DNA from: an uncultured Thermoanaerobaculia bacterium | GTDB taxonomy: Bacteria; Acidobacteriota; Thermoanaerobaculia; Multivoradales; Multivoraceae | DNA: 64,000 nt | Direction of reading: 5' to 3' | Assembly (NCBI GenBank): GCA_951812325.1 | Contig: OX638294.1 | Location: forward strand, 2,086,859-2,150,858 | Part shown: positions 34,213-43,501 of the stretch, one piece after another | How positions within the stretch are numbered: position 1 is the first letter of the stretch | Layout: the number at the start of each line of letters is the position of its first letter | The notes under the pieces: generated by a model | What the model was told of the DNA's origin: nothing | Seen by the model: the letters and a program-made list of their open reading frames with translations, nothing else | Databases searched by the model: none | Program-made: the position numbers and the translations under genes

Positions 34213-34902
34213 CTACTCGAGCGGTTCCTCTTCGCGCCAGGCGGATTTGCCGTCGCGGTAGTGCTCCCGTTTCCAGATCGGCACCTCGACCTTGAGACGT
34301 TCAAGCGCCAGACGGTTCGTGTCGTAGGCCTGACGCCGGTGAGCGGAGGCGGTGGCGATGACGACGCTCGCGTCGCCGACCTCGATCGTGCCCAGGCCGT
34401 GGACGACCTCGACGCGGGTTCCCGGTTCTGCGGCTTCGAGCTCGCGAACGATCCGCTCCAGGCGGCGTTCGGCCATCGCCGGATAGGCGGAGTAGGTGAT
34501 TCGCTCAACGGGGCGGCCGCCGAACGAGTTCCGGACGTTGCCGACGAAGACGACGACCGCTCCCTTGCCGGCGTCCTCGACAGCGGTCCGAACCGTCTCG
34601 ACGGTCGCGGCATCGACAGCACCGTCCCGCAGCCGGCCCGTTGCGGCGCTGCACGATCCGCCGGACACCGGAGGCAGGAGAGCGACTTCGGCGCCGTCGT
34701 CAAGGGGAGCGCCCCGATCTCCGGCCACTTCCCCATCCACCGCCACCGCCAGCCTCGGCCAGAGCGGCGCCAGGTCCGGGTACGCCGCGGTCAGCCGCGC
34801 GATCAGGTCGTCGATCGTGCTGCCGTCCGGGAGTTCAACCTCCGTCTCGGCGCTGCCGACGGCGTCCAAGGCGGTGGCAAAGCTCAGCACCCGTACGATC
34901 AA
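34213..34902 (-). CDS. moaX: Fused MoaD-MoaE molybdopterin synthase (MoaX-like)
   Basis: Makes molybdopterin from cyclic pyranopterin monophosphate. Residues 1-82 are MoaD-like (IVRVLSFATALDAVG...LLPPVSGG). The Gly81-Gly82 pair should carry the thiocarboxylate but is followed directly by SCSAATG and a complete MoaE domain. The MoaE part has VVFVGNVRNSFGGRPVERITY, SAHRRQAYDTNRLALERLK and VPIWKREHYRDG with the catalytic lysines. In the fused M. tuberculosis MoaX, cleavage after the Gly pair is needed. The start is uncertain: TTG at 34902 fits MoaD; longer in-frame sequence upstream has no family match. Other Moa genes are not in the window. Confidence 0.88.
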   Translation of the reverse strand: MIVRVLSFATALDAVGSAETEVELPDGSTIDDLIARLTAAYPDLAPLWPRLAVAVDGEVAGDRGAPLDDGAEVALLPPVSGGSCSAATGRLRDGAVDAATVETVRTAVEDAGKGAVVVFVGNVRNSFGGRPVERITYSAYPAMAERRLERIVRELEAAEPGTRVEVVHGLGTIEVGDASVVIATASAHRRQAYDTNRLALERLKVEVPIWKREHYRDGKSAWREEEPLE

Positions 34903-34974
34903 GACGCCGAAAGCTAACAGCTTGCGCGGCCCAACGCAGCAGGTGTCGCGGCGCGACGTCCTGGTGAGGCGGGG

Positions 34975-35026
34975 AAGTCCGTGTCGCACCAAAGCTGGAC
35001 GGGCGCCTGACCGCTCTCGGCACACA
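34975..35026. repeat. MITE-like element, rearranged right-end fragment
   Basis: AGTCCGTGTCGCACC (reverse of the element's right end) is joined to GCTGGACGGGCGCCTGACCG and CTCTCGGCAC in forward orientation. It lies in the 306-base gap 34903-35208, which otherwise shows no gene and must hold the divergent promoters of moaX and the HAD gene. Confidence 0.5.
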
Positions 35027-35208
35027 AGCTCCCGGGAAACGGCGGCTTGGGGCCAGTGAGCCAAAGTCCGCGACAGGTTTGGCGGTTCCAACAACGCGGA
35101 TAGTCTTCAGCCTGCCGCTACAGGCCGCGAACAACGAAACCGGCGCCCGTGTGGCCGCTGCGGATGGTTTCGGGGTTTTGCGGATGGCGGCGGAACTCCG
35201 GAAACGCG

Positions 35209-35919
35209 ATGCGGCTCCTGCTCTTCGACATCGACGGCACTCTGGTTCGCTGCGGCCCGCAGATCGGGCCCATCTTCATGGGCGCTCTCGAACGTACGTT
35301 CGGCCAGACCGGCAACGTCCGGGCGTACGACTTCGGCGGCAGGACGGACACGGAGGCGGTCATCGACCTGATGACCGATGCCGGCATCCCGCGCCCTGAG
35401 GTCGAGGGCCGCCTGGGCGAGGTCCGTTCGCACTACAGCGATCTGCTCGCACGGCTCGACCCGGAGCAGATGAGACTGCTGCCGGGCGTCGTCGACCTGC
35501 TGGAGGAACTTACCCGTGCCGAAGACACCTGCGTGGCACTGCTCACCGGCAACTGGGAGGTCGGCGCCCGGGCCAAGCTGGAACCGTTCGGCCTCAACCG
35601 CTTCTTCGACTTCGGCGCGTTCGGCGAGGATGGCGTCCGCCGCCACGAACTGGTGCCGGTGGCCGTCGAACGGGCGACCCACCGGCTCGGCGCCCTGCCG
35701 GACGCGAGCAATGTCGTGATCATTGGCGACACGGTCCGCGACATCGCATGCGGCAACGCACATGGCGTCCCGGTGCTGGCCGTGGCAACGGGCTTCACGC
35801 CGAACCACCGGCTCGAGGAAGCCGGCGCCCGCTGGGTCGTGCCCGACCTCCGTCACGCCTCGGTGCGAGAGATCCTCATCGACAGTCAGGGCGTTCAGCG
35901 TCCACTCCGCCAGCGTTAG
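35209..35919 (+). CDS. HAD-family phosphatase (phosphoglycolate phosphatase-like)
   Basis: 236 residues. MRLLLFDIDGTLVRCG is motif I with the nucleophile and acid Asp. A helical cap follows (residues 20-90). LLTGNWEVGARAKLEPFGLN is motif II/III, and VVIIGDTVRDIACGNAHGVP is motif IV. The layout is that of phosphoglycolate phosphatase-like subfamily IA enzymes; the substrate is unknown. The ATG at 35209 begins exactly at the first strand. Standing alone on the plus strand. Confidence 0.9.
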   Translation: MRLLLFDIDGTLVRCGPQIGPIFMGALERTFGQTGNVRAYDFGGRTDTEAVIDLMTDAGIPRPEVEGRLGEVRSHYSDLLARLDPEQMRLLPGVVDLLEELTRAEDTCVALLTGNWEVGARAKLEPFGLNRFFDFGAFGEDGVRRHELVPVAVERATHRLGALPDASNVVIIGDTVRDIACGNAHGVPVLAVATGFTPNHRLEEAGARWVVPDLRHASVREILIDSQGVQRPLRQR

Positions 35920-36405
35920 CCGGCGCCATATCGCCGCTGTTCACAGGAGGCCCAGGCTCGTGGCGCGGAGCTCGGAGCGCGTTGTTCGATGGGCCGCCGA
36001 GCCTCCGTTCCTCGGGGCGATAGACGAGGATCACCCGAAGCGGGCGACCGCGACCGCGACGATCGTTCTGTACTCGAGGCGCGTGCAGACGCCTCGGGAC
36101 TGCCCTCTGGTGAGCCGCGCCGAGCATCCAACCTCTGGGGGAAGTCTCCAGCGCTCGGCCGCTTGGATCGCTTCAGCGACGGGTTTCTGAGCTCTACCTC
36201 GTCGCCCGGCGCGTCAGACCCGACAGACCAGAACGCCACCGGGCGACCCGCCGCGCGCCCTTTGCGCGGCAGGACGGCGACGACGCCCGCGTAGCCCTCC
36301 GGCAGCCAGGAACCGGCCGCGCATGTGATGCGCGCCGCTGGATCCCAGGAAACGCGCTGTCGGGTCTGGACTTCCTGAACGAGCGCAGCTAGTCTCAGTC
36401 ATCCT
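35920..36405. other. Intergenic stretch, possibly decayed coding sequence
   Basis: About 490 bases with no supportable gene. On the minus strand a piece reading GYAGVVAVLPRKGRAAGRPV near 36240-36300 has protein-like codon use but is broken by stops on both sides. It may be a relic. I see no repeat copies here. Confidence 0.4.
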
Positions 36406-36600
36406 ATGCACAACGGTATTCATCCCCGTTCGACTCCGGGGTCGGCACGTGCCAAGACCCGCCAACCAGGATTCGGGCTTCATCGCTGCTGCCTTGCGCT
36501 TGTTCTGGCACTGGCAGCGGCCGTTGTATCCGGCATTGGAGCCGAGGCGTGGGGCCAGACCGGACCCCGTCCAGTTCCCGCCGAGACCGTCACCCAGTAA
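36406..36600 (+). CDS. Possible small secreted peptide
   Basis: 64 residues: a basic N-terminus, a hydrophobic stretch (CCLALVLALAAAVVSGIG), an AEAWGQ cleavage-like site and about 15 residues more. It lies 60 bases ahead of the propeptide-like gene on the same strand and could be its leader peptide. No good ribosome site is visible before the ATG. I am unsure it is translated. Confidence 0.35.
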   Translation: MHNGIHPRSTPGSARAKTRQPGFGLHRCCLALVLALAAAVVSGIGAEAWGQTGPRPVPAETVTQ

Positions 36601-36660
36601 CCACGCACAGCAACTCCCCCATACCGCCGCAGGATTCCTCAACAGACAGGAGAGACCGAC

Positions 36661-37245
36661 GTGTACAAGACGCCCCTTCTGGTGTTCCTCCTCAGTTCAG
36701 TCGTTGCCCCCGCCGTGCTGTTCGGCCAGGACCGCACTCTCCGATACCACGACGGGGACAAGGAGATTCGAGTCGTGATGCTCGACGACGAAGCGGTCGC
36801 AGACGTCCTTGCCCAGCGCCTTGAGCGGTTCGACGATGAACCGCCCGGCCTGACGGCCCGATACACGTCGGAAGTCGCGCGCGTCATCACGCAGATTCAC
36901 GAGGCGAGCGAACCGCTCTTCTACGGCGCCGGCGGTCTCGTGATGGCCCTCCCGGGTGGCGTCATTCTCTCTCTCGAACGCGACCTGGCCGAGGAAGCCG
37001 TCGACCGGTTCTTCTCCCGAAACGGGATCTCGCGCTCCCGGGTGAAAAAGCTGGGCGCCGTTCCCAATGTCTACCTGATCGCCACTGAACGCGGCCTCCC
37101 TGCTCTCCATCTCGCAAACGACCTCCACGGTCAGGATGGAGTGCGTTCCTCAGTACCCGATTGGTGGAGGGAACAGCCGCCGCCGAGGCAGTTTCGGCTC
37201 CACGAGAACTCCACGTTGCCCGAAGACGGCTCGCTGGATAGCTGA
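36661..37245 (+). CDS. Secreted protein resembling a free-standing subtilase propeptide
   Basis: 194 residues from a GTG with AGGAGA ahead. A signal peptide (KTPLLVFLLSSVVAPAVLFG) is followed by a two-part alpha/beta domain. It ends LHLANDLHGQDGVRSSVPDW followed by WREQPPPR. In many S8 proteases a region of this kind (segment ending near 'V..AVPDWW') comes just before the catalytic domain as an intramolecular chaperone. Here it is a separate gene 200 bases upstream of a subtilase that has no such region next to its catalytic domain. I infer a trans-acting propeptide or inhibitor of that protease. Lower GC than the surroundings, as for its neighbour. Confidence 0.65.
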   Translation: MYKTPLLVFLLSSVVAPAVLFGQDRTLRYHDGDKEIRVVMLDDEAVADVLAQRLERFDDEPPGLTARYTSEVARVITQIHEASEPLFYGAGGLVMALPGGVILSLERDLAEEAVDRFFSRNGISRSRVKKLGAVPNVYLIATERGLPALHLANDLHGQDGVRSSVPDWWREQPPPRQFRLHENSTLPEDGSLDS

Positions 37246-37445
37246 ACACGGACGTCCGCCAAGTCGCGCCGCCCCTCGGCCGCGTGAATCGCCCGGTCGT
37301 CGCCTCCTGTCAACCCTTCTTCCTATCCCCGACCCGAACTGCGCGGATTGCACCTTGCAGCCGGTGACCGCGCCCCGCCCACAAAGCTCCTCAGCAAGAC
37401 ACCCGATCCGCACAACACCCGATGAACCGGCACCTCGGAGGTACC

Positions 37446-40400
37446 ATGCCCAGCAGATTCCGGAAACTCTTCAAAGCACCACTCTGTGTTCTCGCATGCA
37501 AGTTGACCCCGCTGGCACTTCTCGCCCAGTCTCCGTCGGAGGTGAGAAGCATAATCGGCGGCCACTCCGAGATCTCAGTGACCCTTCGGGATACAGACTT
37601 CGATGAAACTGAACGTTGGTACATCGAGGTGACTCCGCCTTCAGACGGGGCGTACTATGAGTTCTTCGATACACCGACAGTAACTCGAACGGCGGACACT
37701 CCAGATGGTCAAGCATGGTTCACTACCGGCACATTCCCCTGGGATTCCAGCACCGAGACCTTGCGCACCAACGCCTATACCCTATTGAGCGGCACGAGCT
37801 ACCGCGTTACCCTCGGCTGGTCCGACGGAGAGGAGTTCCATTTACTCCCGAACCCACCGAAGCACGATGCCACCATTGGGGATCCAGAGGACACCATCGA
37901 GAATGCCCGGCCCGTGTTTCACAACGGATGGTATGCGAAAGCCAGCTACGGCGCCCGCGCTCGCGACGTTGACATGTTCAATCTTCAAGGGTCGGCACAA
38001 CCCGGCTACCAAGGATACACGATTGCCCTGAAACCCGCGACGGGCGTCCTTCTGGACGCTTGGGTCTATGACACAAAGCAGTGCGGGACTGTTCCAGCCC
38101 TGAGCGTAACTGGCGAAACGGGAGATATCTCGATCGACGTGAAAAAGCCTGGATACAGCAGACTTCTGAAGGTAAAAGCCCGAAGGCGCTCAGCGAGGGG
38201 CGCCTATGATCTTGAAATCACCCACAACAGAGAGGCCCGAGAGGTCGAAAGTCTAGCGGACGCGGATGAGTTCGGCGATGACTATCCTGTGCTCAAACCG
38301 CTAGCGGCGGGAGGGTACTCCGTGTCAGGTAACTTTCATAGCGCAAGCGACAAGGATTTCTTCTGGCTTGAAACCGGCGCAGCTTCATTTGACTCCATCA
38401 TTCACGTTTCCGGGCCGAGGTTCACCGAGGTAAGCATCGTTTCCACGGGAGAGTCGAGAGATACCAGCGCCGCCTTGCCGGCAAACCGAACCAACTCAGG
38501 ACAGTTTCGCAATATCGGGAACGTCTCCGCTCGGCATTTCTTCGCGGCTAACCAGCATTACGGATTCCGAGTGGAGGGAGGCCAGGGAAGCTACGCACTG
38601 CGATTGCGCGAAGTCAGCGAACCCGGTAACACTCTCGCGACCGCGGGAGCGTTGACTCTGGGAACGGCTACCGGCTGGGCAGCCGGGAACATTGCTGTTG
38701 GCGAGACGGACTACGTCACATTCACTATCCCCGACAGTGACTACTACATGATTCGGGTGTGGGGAGAAGAAGAATCACTGGACGTCGACATGGAGATTCT
38801 GGATAGCGCCGGAGACGAGGTTCAAGGAGCACGGGTAGACGACGGCTTCATCGACGACGGGTTCGGCTATATCGAGGACAAGGGCAGCCCCGGGTTCGAC
38901 ACCCAGCCTCCTTCCTGGAGGCGCCATGCCACCACCGTGGTGGGCCGGCTTGAGTCCGGTACCTACTACCTCAAGATCACCGCGACTTCGTCCGGCCGAT
39001 ACACGATCTTCGGCCAAAAGGACCAGGAAAAGAAGGGTGTCATGAATGCCTGTGCGACGGACAGAAGTACCGAAGAAATAAAGGATCCCCTGTATGGATG
39101 CCAGTTCAATCTGAACGACATCAACGTAGAGCCGGTCTGGAGTGCCGGCGAATTCGGCGACGGCGTCACGGTCGCAGTCATCGATTATGGTTTTGATGTA
39201 GGGCATGAGGACTTCGATGGCAACTTCGATCCCTCAAGAAACATCGATCTCACCGGCCTGGGCACCGACCAGATTGGTCTTGTATACGATCATGGCATGG
39301 CCAACGCCGGGGTCATTGCTGCTGCGCATAATGACATCGGAATGCGGGGAATAGCGCCTCAGACGACCCTTCTATCCTGGCAGTGGTACAGGTATCCAAC
39401 GGACAGCAATCGGATCAAGCTTCTGGGTGAACATGTCGAGTCAACGGCCATCGTGAGTCACAGTATCACGCAGTATGACGACGTTCCGTGCTGCGACAGC
39501 CTGGGCACTGCGTACTGGGATGCACTGGACTACACGCTGGAGCACGGCTGGGGCGGACTCGGTCAGGTACACATTCAGGCCGGCGGCAACGCCTATCACC
39601 TGCAGCAGCATACGGGGAACATCACCTTTCTCAACCACGTGAGCTCGGTTGTAGCGTGCGCGGTAACTGAAGGTCACGCCAAGGCGTGGTATTCGAGTCA
39701 CGGCGCCGCTCTATGGGTATGCGCGCCGGTGGAGCGTGGGTCCGGACGCGGCATTTTGGCAACGGCCCACTACGACGGCTATCAGTACTTCAACGGAACC
39801 TCCGCGGCGGAACCAACGATTTCCGGTGTGGTCTCACTGCTTCGAGGGGCGAACCGGGAGTTGACCTGGAGAGACGTCAAGCTGATTCTGGCGGAGAGCA
39901 GCAGGAAGAACGACACGGAACTCGCCCGGGAGACCCGGCGGATCGGCAGAGGTAAAGTTGCGGTCAAGGACGCGGAATGGATGACTTGGAACCGGGCAGG
40001 ACGAGTGTACGGCGAGGATGGCGAGGAGTCGGAGACTTACACGTTCAGCCACAGGTACGGGTTTGGCGTCGTTGATGCGTATGCCGCCTACGAGCTGGCC
40101 AGGAACTGGAAGCGGAGTCCGGCCCCGATGGTCGAGCGGACGTTTTCGTACGCAAACGGGATCGACGTTGCGGCGCCCGCCGGTTCTCAGGCTTCGGAGA
40201 CGGTGGTGGTCGACATGCCCGACGTGGAGTTCGTCGAGTGGGTGGATGTTGAGATTGATCTCGAAGACTCTGCGAGAGAGGTTAGCAACTCGTACCGGGA
40301 TCTGAGGGTTCTCTTGAGATCGCCGTCCGGCATAGAGTCGCTGCTTGGCTTTCCTGCTATTCCATGCTGGCTCTACACCAACCTTTCAGAAGCCCAGTAC

Positions 40401-42533
40401 GATAGGTGTGGCGCCCACAAATCGCCGTATTATGACACCAGGCACTGCGACCCGGACACTGCAACCCCGAATCGTGGAGATCGGTGGCAGGCGTCCCACG
40501 GCATTCGCATTTCCTCCGCGGCGTTCCTGGGAGAAGACCCCAACGGCGAGTGGACTCTGGAGATCATTGACGAGGTTGACGGTGGCGATGCAAATTCCAT
40601 CACGGAGTGGAGGCTCAGCATATACGGGCACCGGTGGACCCTGCCGAAGCCGGCGATTCAACCGCCTGTGGCGGATTACAGGCACTTCGCGGTTTCCTGG
40701 GACGACATTCCAAACGCGACCGGTTTTGGCGGCATAGACCACATCGAGATCGATTACGCCCTCGCCTCCGCGGATGCGGGCGACCCGAACAGCTGGACGC
40801 GCGTCACCGCTGATCAGTCAGAGAGAGCGGGCAAGAGGATCGAGGGAGTCGAGCCCAGGACCGAATACATGGTGCGGATTCGCGGCGTCAACTTCAGAAA
40901 CGGCGAATGGTCGGATATTGTCAAGGTGACGACGTTGGCTGTCCCGCGGATCGATGACAAGGACATCGGAATCGGCTTCGGTGCATCACGCTACGACCTG
41001 ACAGAGGGGGAGAGCACAGCCATCAGGGTGTTCTTGACCGATGAGTTGGCACATGGTGTGGACGTTCCCCTCGTTCTGACGCTTCTTGGAGGGGCGACCA
41101 GGGACGACTACTCCGGTGTGCCGGCAGTGGCGTCTTTCGGAGAAGGAGAGACGTCCTTCGAGTTCATGTTCGTGGCCACCGACGACGACGTGGACGATGA
41201 CGGCGAGGCCGTACGGCTGAGCTTCGGTCCACTTCCGTCGGACGTGGCGACTTCCGGGATCACGATAGTGGCCATTCAGGACGACGATGAGGACGTCGAT
41301 CCGGACGGCGGGGAGGACGATCCGGATGACGGCGATCCGGACGACGGCGATCCGGACGACGGCGATCCGGACGACGACGACGACGAGGACCCGGCGCCAG
41401 AAGCTGCCTTCGAGGTCAGTGTGGGCTGTGCCGGGGATCTCTGCGTCGTGGAGACCGGCCAGACGGTGGTGTTCACCGACACGAGTTCAGGTTCTGTCGT
41501 ACGGCGAGAATGGGATCTTGGCGATGGAAGTACGTCGACTGTTCCAGAAGCGGAGCACGCCTGGACGGAACCGGGCTTCTACACGGTCACTCTGACCGTC
41601 ACCGACGGGGAACGCGAGGCATCAACGTCGTTGACCTTTCAGGTGGAGGCGGGCGAGCCGGCAGGAGTCTGCGAATCCGGCCCGCGAACTCTCTGTTTGC
41701 AGGATTCGCGGTTTGCCGTCGAGGTGGACTGGTGGACCCACGACGGCAACAGTGGTTCAGGCAGCCTGGCCTACGCCGGCACGAACGACTCGGGATTGTT
41801 CTGGTTCTTCAGCCTGACGAACTGGGAGCTGCTGGTCAAGGTCCTCGATGGCTGTGCAGTCAACGGCCACGTGTGGCTGTACGCGGCAGCCTCGACGGAC
41901 GTCGGCTACGTCATCACCGTCGCCGACACGGTGTCGGGCGCCACTCGCCAGTACGTCAGCGAACCGGGCGCGGCGTCGGAAGCGATCACGGACTCCACCG
42001 CGTTTCCTCTCGCCTGTAGCGGCGGCGGCACGTCGGCCGCTGCTTCGTCCACGACGGCAGTGGCGGCGGCTACCGGGCCGGTTCCGGAAGACAGCGGACC
42101 GGGAGACGGCCACACGTCCTCCCCATGGCAGACGGGCTCGAAGGCGGCGAATGAGCAGCCGGACGCCGGTAGCGGCTGCGTCGGCGGCCCGTCGACGCTC
42201 TGCCTGCAGAACGGCCGCTTCGAGGTCACGCTCGAGTGGTCGACTGCGGACGGCGCGGCCGGAACGGGCCTCGTGCCGCGGCCTGCCACGACCGACTCGG
42301 GGCTCTTCTACTTCTTCGATCCCGGAAACTGGGAGACGCTGGTCAAGGTGCTGGACGGCTGTGCGTTCAACGGACACCACTGGGTCCTCGCGGCGTCCGC
42401 AACGGACCTCGGTCTCGAGTTCACTGTGAGGGACACCGCGACCGAAACGATTCGCAAGTACGTCAAGAACCCCGGGAAGCCGGCCTCGGCCCTGGTCGAC
42501 GTCGCCGCGTTCCCCGAGAGCTGCCAGCCGTAG
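37446..42533 (+). CDS. Very large secreted multidomain subtilisin-like serine protease
   Basis: 1,695 residues, with a signal peptide (FKAPLCVLACKLTPLALLAQ). Residues 30-530 are beta-rich, with PPC-like domains. The S8 catalytic domain follows: Asp in VAVIDYGFDVGHEDF (near 580), His in YDHGMANAGVIAA (near 615) and Ser in FNGTSAAEPTISGVV (near 786). Then come a proprotein-convertase P-like domain (912-1065), fibronectin III (1068-1163), Calx-beta (1177-1278), an Asp-rich DPDDG repeat linker (1279-1317), and a PKD domain (1322-1402). Two copies of a C-terminal domain with TLCLQ...RF.V, DSG.F.FF and LVKVLDGC close the protein (1407-1522, 1575-1695). GGAGG four bases before the ATG at 37446 decides the start. 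Its role is extracellular protein digestion. Confidence 0.92.
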   Translation: MPSRFRKLFKAPLCVLACKLTPLALLAQSPSEVRSIIGGHSEISVTLRDTDFDETERWYIEVTPPSDGAYYEFFDTPTVTRTADTPDGQAWFTTGTFPWDSSTETLRTNAYTLLSGTSYRVTLGWSDGEEFHLLPNPPKHDATIGDPEDTIENARPVFHNGWYAKASYGARARDVDMFNLQGSAQPGYQGYTIALKPATGVLLDAWVYDTKQCGTVPALSVTGETGDISIDVKKPGYSRLLKVKARRRSARGAYDLEITHNREAREVESLADADEFGDDYPVLKPLAAGGYSVSGNFHSASDKDFFWLETGAASFDSIIHVSGPRFTEVSIVSTGESRDTSAALPANRTNSGQFRNIGNVSARHFFAANQHYGFRVEGGQGSYALRLREVSEPGNTLATAGALTLGTATGWAAGNIAVGETDYVTFTIPDSDYYMIRVWGEEESLDVDMEILDSAGDEVQGARVDDGFIDDGFGYIEDKGSPGFDTQPPSWRRHATTVVGRLESGTYYLKITATSSGRYTIFGQKDQEKKGVMNACATDRSTEEIKDPLYGCQFNLNDINVEPVWSAGEFGDGVTVAVIDYGFDVGHEDFDGNFDPSRNIDLTGLGTDQIGLVYDHGMANAGVIAAAHNDIGMRGIAPQTTLLSWQWYRYPTDSNRIKLLGEHVESTAIVSHSITQYDDVPCCDSLGTAYWDALDYTLEHGWGGLGQVHIQAGGNAYHLQQHTGNITFLNHVSSVVACAVTEGHAKAWYSSHGAALWVCAPVERGSGRGILATAHYDGYQYFNGTSAAEPTISGVVSLLRGANRELTWRDVKLILAESSRKNDTELARETRRIGRGKVAVKDAEWMTWNRAGRVYGEDGEESETYTFSHRYGFGVVDAYAAYELARNWKRSPAPMVERTFSYANGIDVAAPAGSQASETVVVDMPDVEFVEWVDVEIDLEDSAREVSNSYRDLRVLLRSPSGIESLLGFPAIPCWLYTNLSEAQYDRCGAHKSPYYDTRHCDPDTATPNRGDRWQASHGIRISSAAFLGEDPNGEWTLEIIDEVDGGDANSITEWRLSIYGHRWTLPKPAIQPPVADYRHFAVSWDDIPNATGFGGIDHIEIDYALASADAGDPNSWTRVTADQSERAGKRIEGVEPRTEYMVRIRGVNFRNGEWSDIVKVTTLAVPRIDDKDIGIGFGASRYDLTEGESTAIRVFLTDELAHGVDVPLVLTLLGGATRDDYSGVPAVASFGEGETSFEFMFVATDDDVDDDGEAVRLSFGPLPSDVATSGITIVAIQDDDEDVDPDGGEDDPDDGDPDDGDPDDGDPDDDDDEDPAPEAAFEVSVGCAGDLCVVETGQTVVFTDTSSGSVVRREWDLGDGSTSTVPEAEHAWTEPGFYTVTLTVTDGEREASTSLTFQVEAGEPAGVCESGPRTLCLQDSRFAVEVDWWTHDGNSGSGSLAYAGTNDSGLFWFFSLTNWELLVKVLDGCAVNGHVWLYAAASTDVGYVITVADTVSGATRQYVSEPGAASEAITDSTAFPLACSGGGTSAAASSTTAVAAATGPVPEDSGPGDGHTSSPWQTGSKAANEQPDAGSGCVGGPSTLCLQNGRFEVTLEWSTADGAAGTGLVPRPATTDSGLFYFFDPGNWETLVKVLDGCAFNGHHWVLAASATDLGLEFTVRDTATETIRKYVKNPGKPASALVDVAAFPESCQP

Positions 42534-42803
42534 CAGTCCGCGGCAGGAGCTTGCCACCGCCAACGATGGCAGGCCTGGCGGGACGGGCCTTCACGCTGCA
42601 TTCGAGCGCGGCCTTGTCCGCGCGTTGCACGCCATTCTGCACGTGAGTAGCAGTCCGCGGCAGGAGGCACGCCGCATTCGAGCGGGGCCACATACAGGCC
42701 ACACCGGCCGCAGACGGGGATGCAGCGGCTCCCGGCAAGAGATCACGCGGCATTCGAGATCGAGCGGGCCATGCATCCCGCCCGGCATCGGGTCATCCGT
42801 GTG
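42534..42803. repeat. Cluster of three MITE-like left-end fragments
   Basis: Left ends occur at 42534 (CAGTCCGCGGCAGGAG, with TCACGCTGCATTCGAGCG displaced to 42591), 42651 (CAGTCCGCGGCAGGAGGCAC) and 42723 (CAGCGGCTCCCGGCAAGAGA). The third continues through the GCCATGCATCCCGCCCGGCA word as in the full element. This array directly follows the protease stop and ends 54 bases before the argR stop. It looks like repeated insertion or slippage at one site. Confidence 0.65.
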
Positions 42804-42857
42804 TTCCTGGACGCAGCGAGTCGCCGCACGGCGTCTCCTGTGTATCCGTGCTGCGAT

Positions 42858-43313
42858 TCAGCTCTCGGGCAAGGCCGCAAACAGCTCGAGGATGCGCTCA
42901 CGGTCGGCCTCGTTCCTCAGAATCAGCAGGATCGTGTCGTCACCGGCGACGGTGCCGACGAGCTCGGGCCAACGGGCCCGGTCCAGGATGTCGGCCAGGG
43001 CGCTCGCGTGGCCGCTCCGCGTCTTGACCACGATCAGGGCCTCGCCGACGCCGAAGCCGGTCACGTACTGGCGGACGGCACGCTCGGCATCGCGTTGCGT
43101 CGCACTCACGATCTGATCTGCCGGCGCGTAGCGCGAGCCGCCGCTCGCAAGCGGCGCCTTGACCAGACCGAGCCGACGGATATCCCGCGACACGGTTGCC
43201 TGCGAGACGTGAACGCCCTGCCGGTCCAGAGCCGCGACCAGTTCCTCCTGGCTCGAGATCGGCCGTTCCCCGATGATCCCGAGAATCAGCCCCAGACGAA
43301 ACGCGGAATCCAT
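42858..43313 (-). CDS. argR: Arginine repressor ArgR (first copy)
   Basis: 151 residues, full length. The N-terminal winged helix has ERPISSQEELVAALDRQGVH and VSQATVSRDIRRLGLVK, the family's DNA-contact SR motif. The C-terminal oligomerisation/arginine-binding domain has GHASALADILDRARWPELVG and TVAGDDTILLILR with the key GTxAGDDT. It stands far from the arg operon, next to and divergent from ygfZ. A second ArgR is encoded at 47600-48130. They share most motifs but are clearly different proteins, so they may divide arginine-responsive control. Confidence 0.92.
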   Translation of the reverse strand: MDSAFRLGLILGIIGERPISSQEELVAALDRQGVHVSQATVSRDIRRLGLVKAPLASGGSRYAPADQIVSATQRDAERAVRQYVTGFGVGEALIVVKTRSGHASALADILDRARWPELVGTVAGDDTILLILRNEADRERILELFAALPES

Positions 43314-43353
43314 GAGGTCCTCCTTCTCCGTGCGCGGTTTGGGTGGGTCCTTT

Positions 43354-43501
43354 CATGTGGCGCTTCGCCCGCCACACGGGTTGCTCCCGGGTCGCCCTTG
43401 TTCCCCGGATTGAGGGCGGCCCGATATGCTCCCTGGTCGCGCCTTGCTGGACGGACGCGCCGGGCCGGTCTCGGTGCGACACGGACTTTTGCCACGGGCT
43501 G
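43354..43501 (+). repeat. MITE-like element, right portion abutting the ygfZ start codon
   Basis: It begins with the hairpin TGTGGCG...CGCCACA, continues with CCCTTGTTCC, GATTGAGGGCGGCCCGATAT and CGCGCCTTGCTGGACGGACG, and ends GGACTTTTGCCACGGGCTG at 43501. The ATG of ygfZ is the next base. The left half is absent. The element thus makes up the whole leader of ygfZ. Confidence 0.8.
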
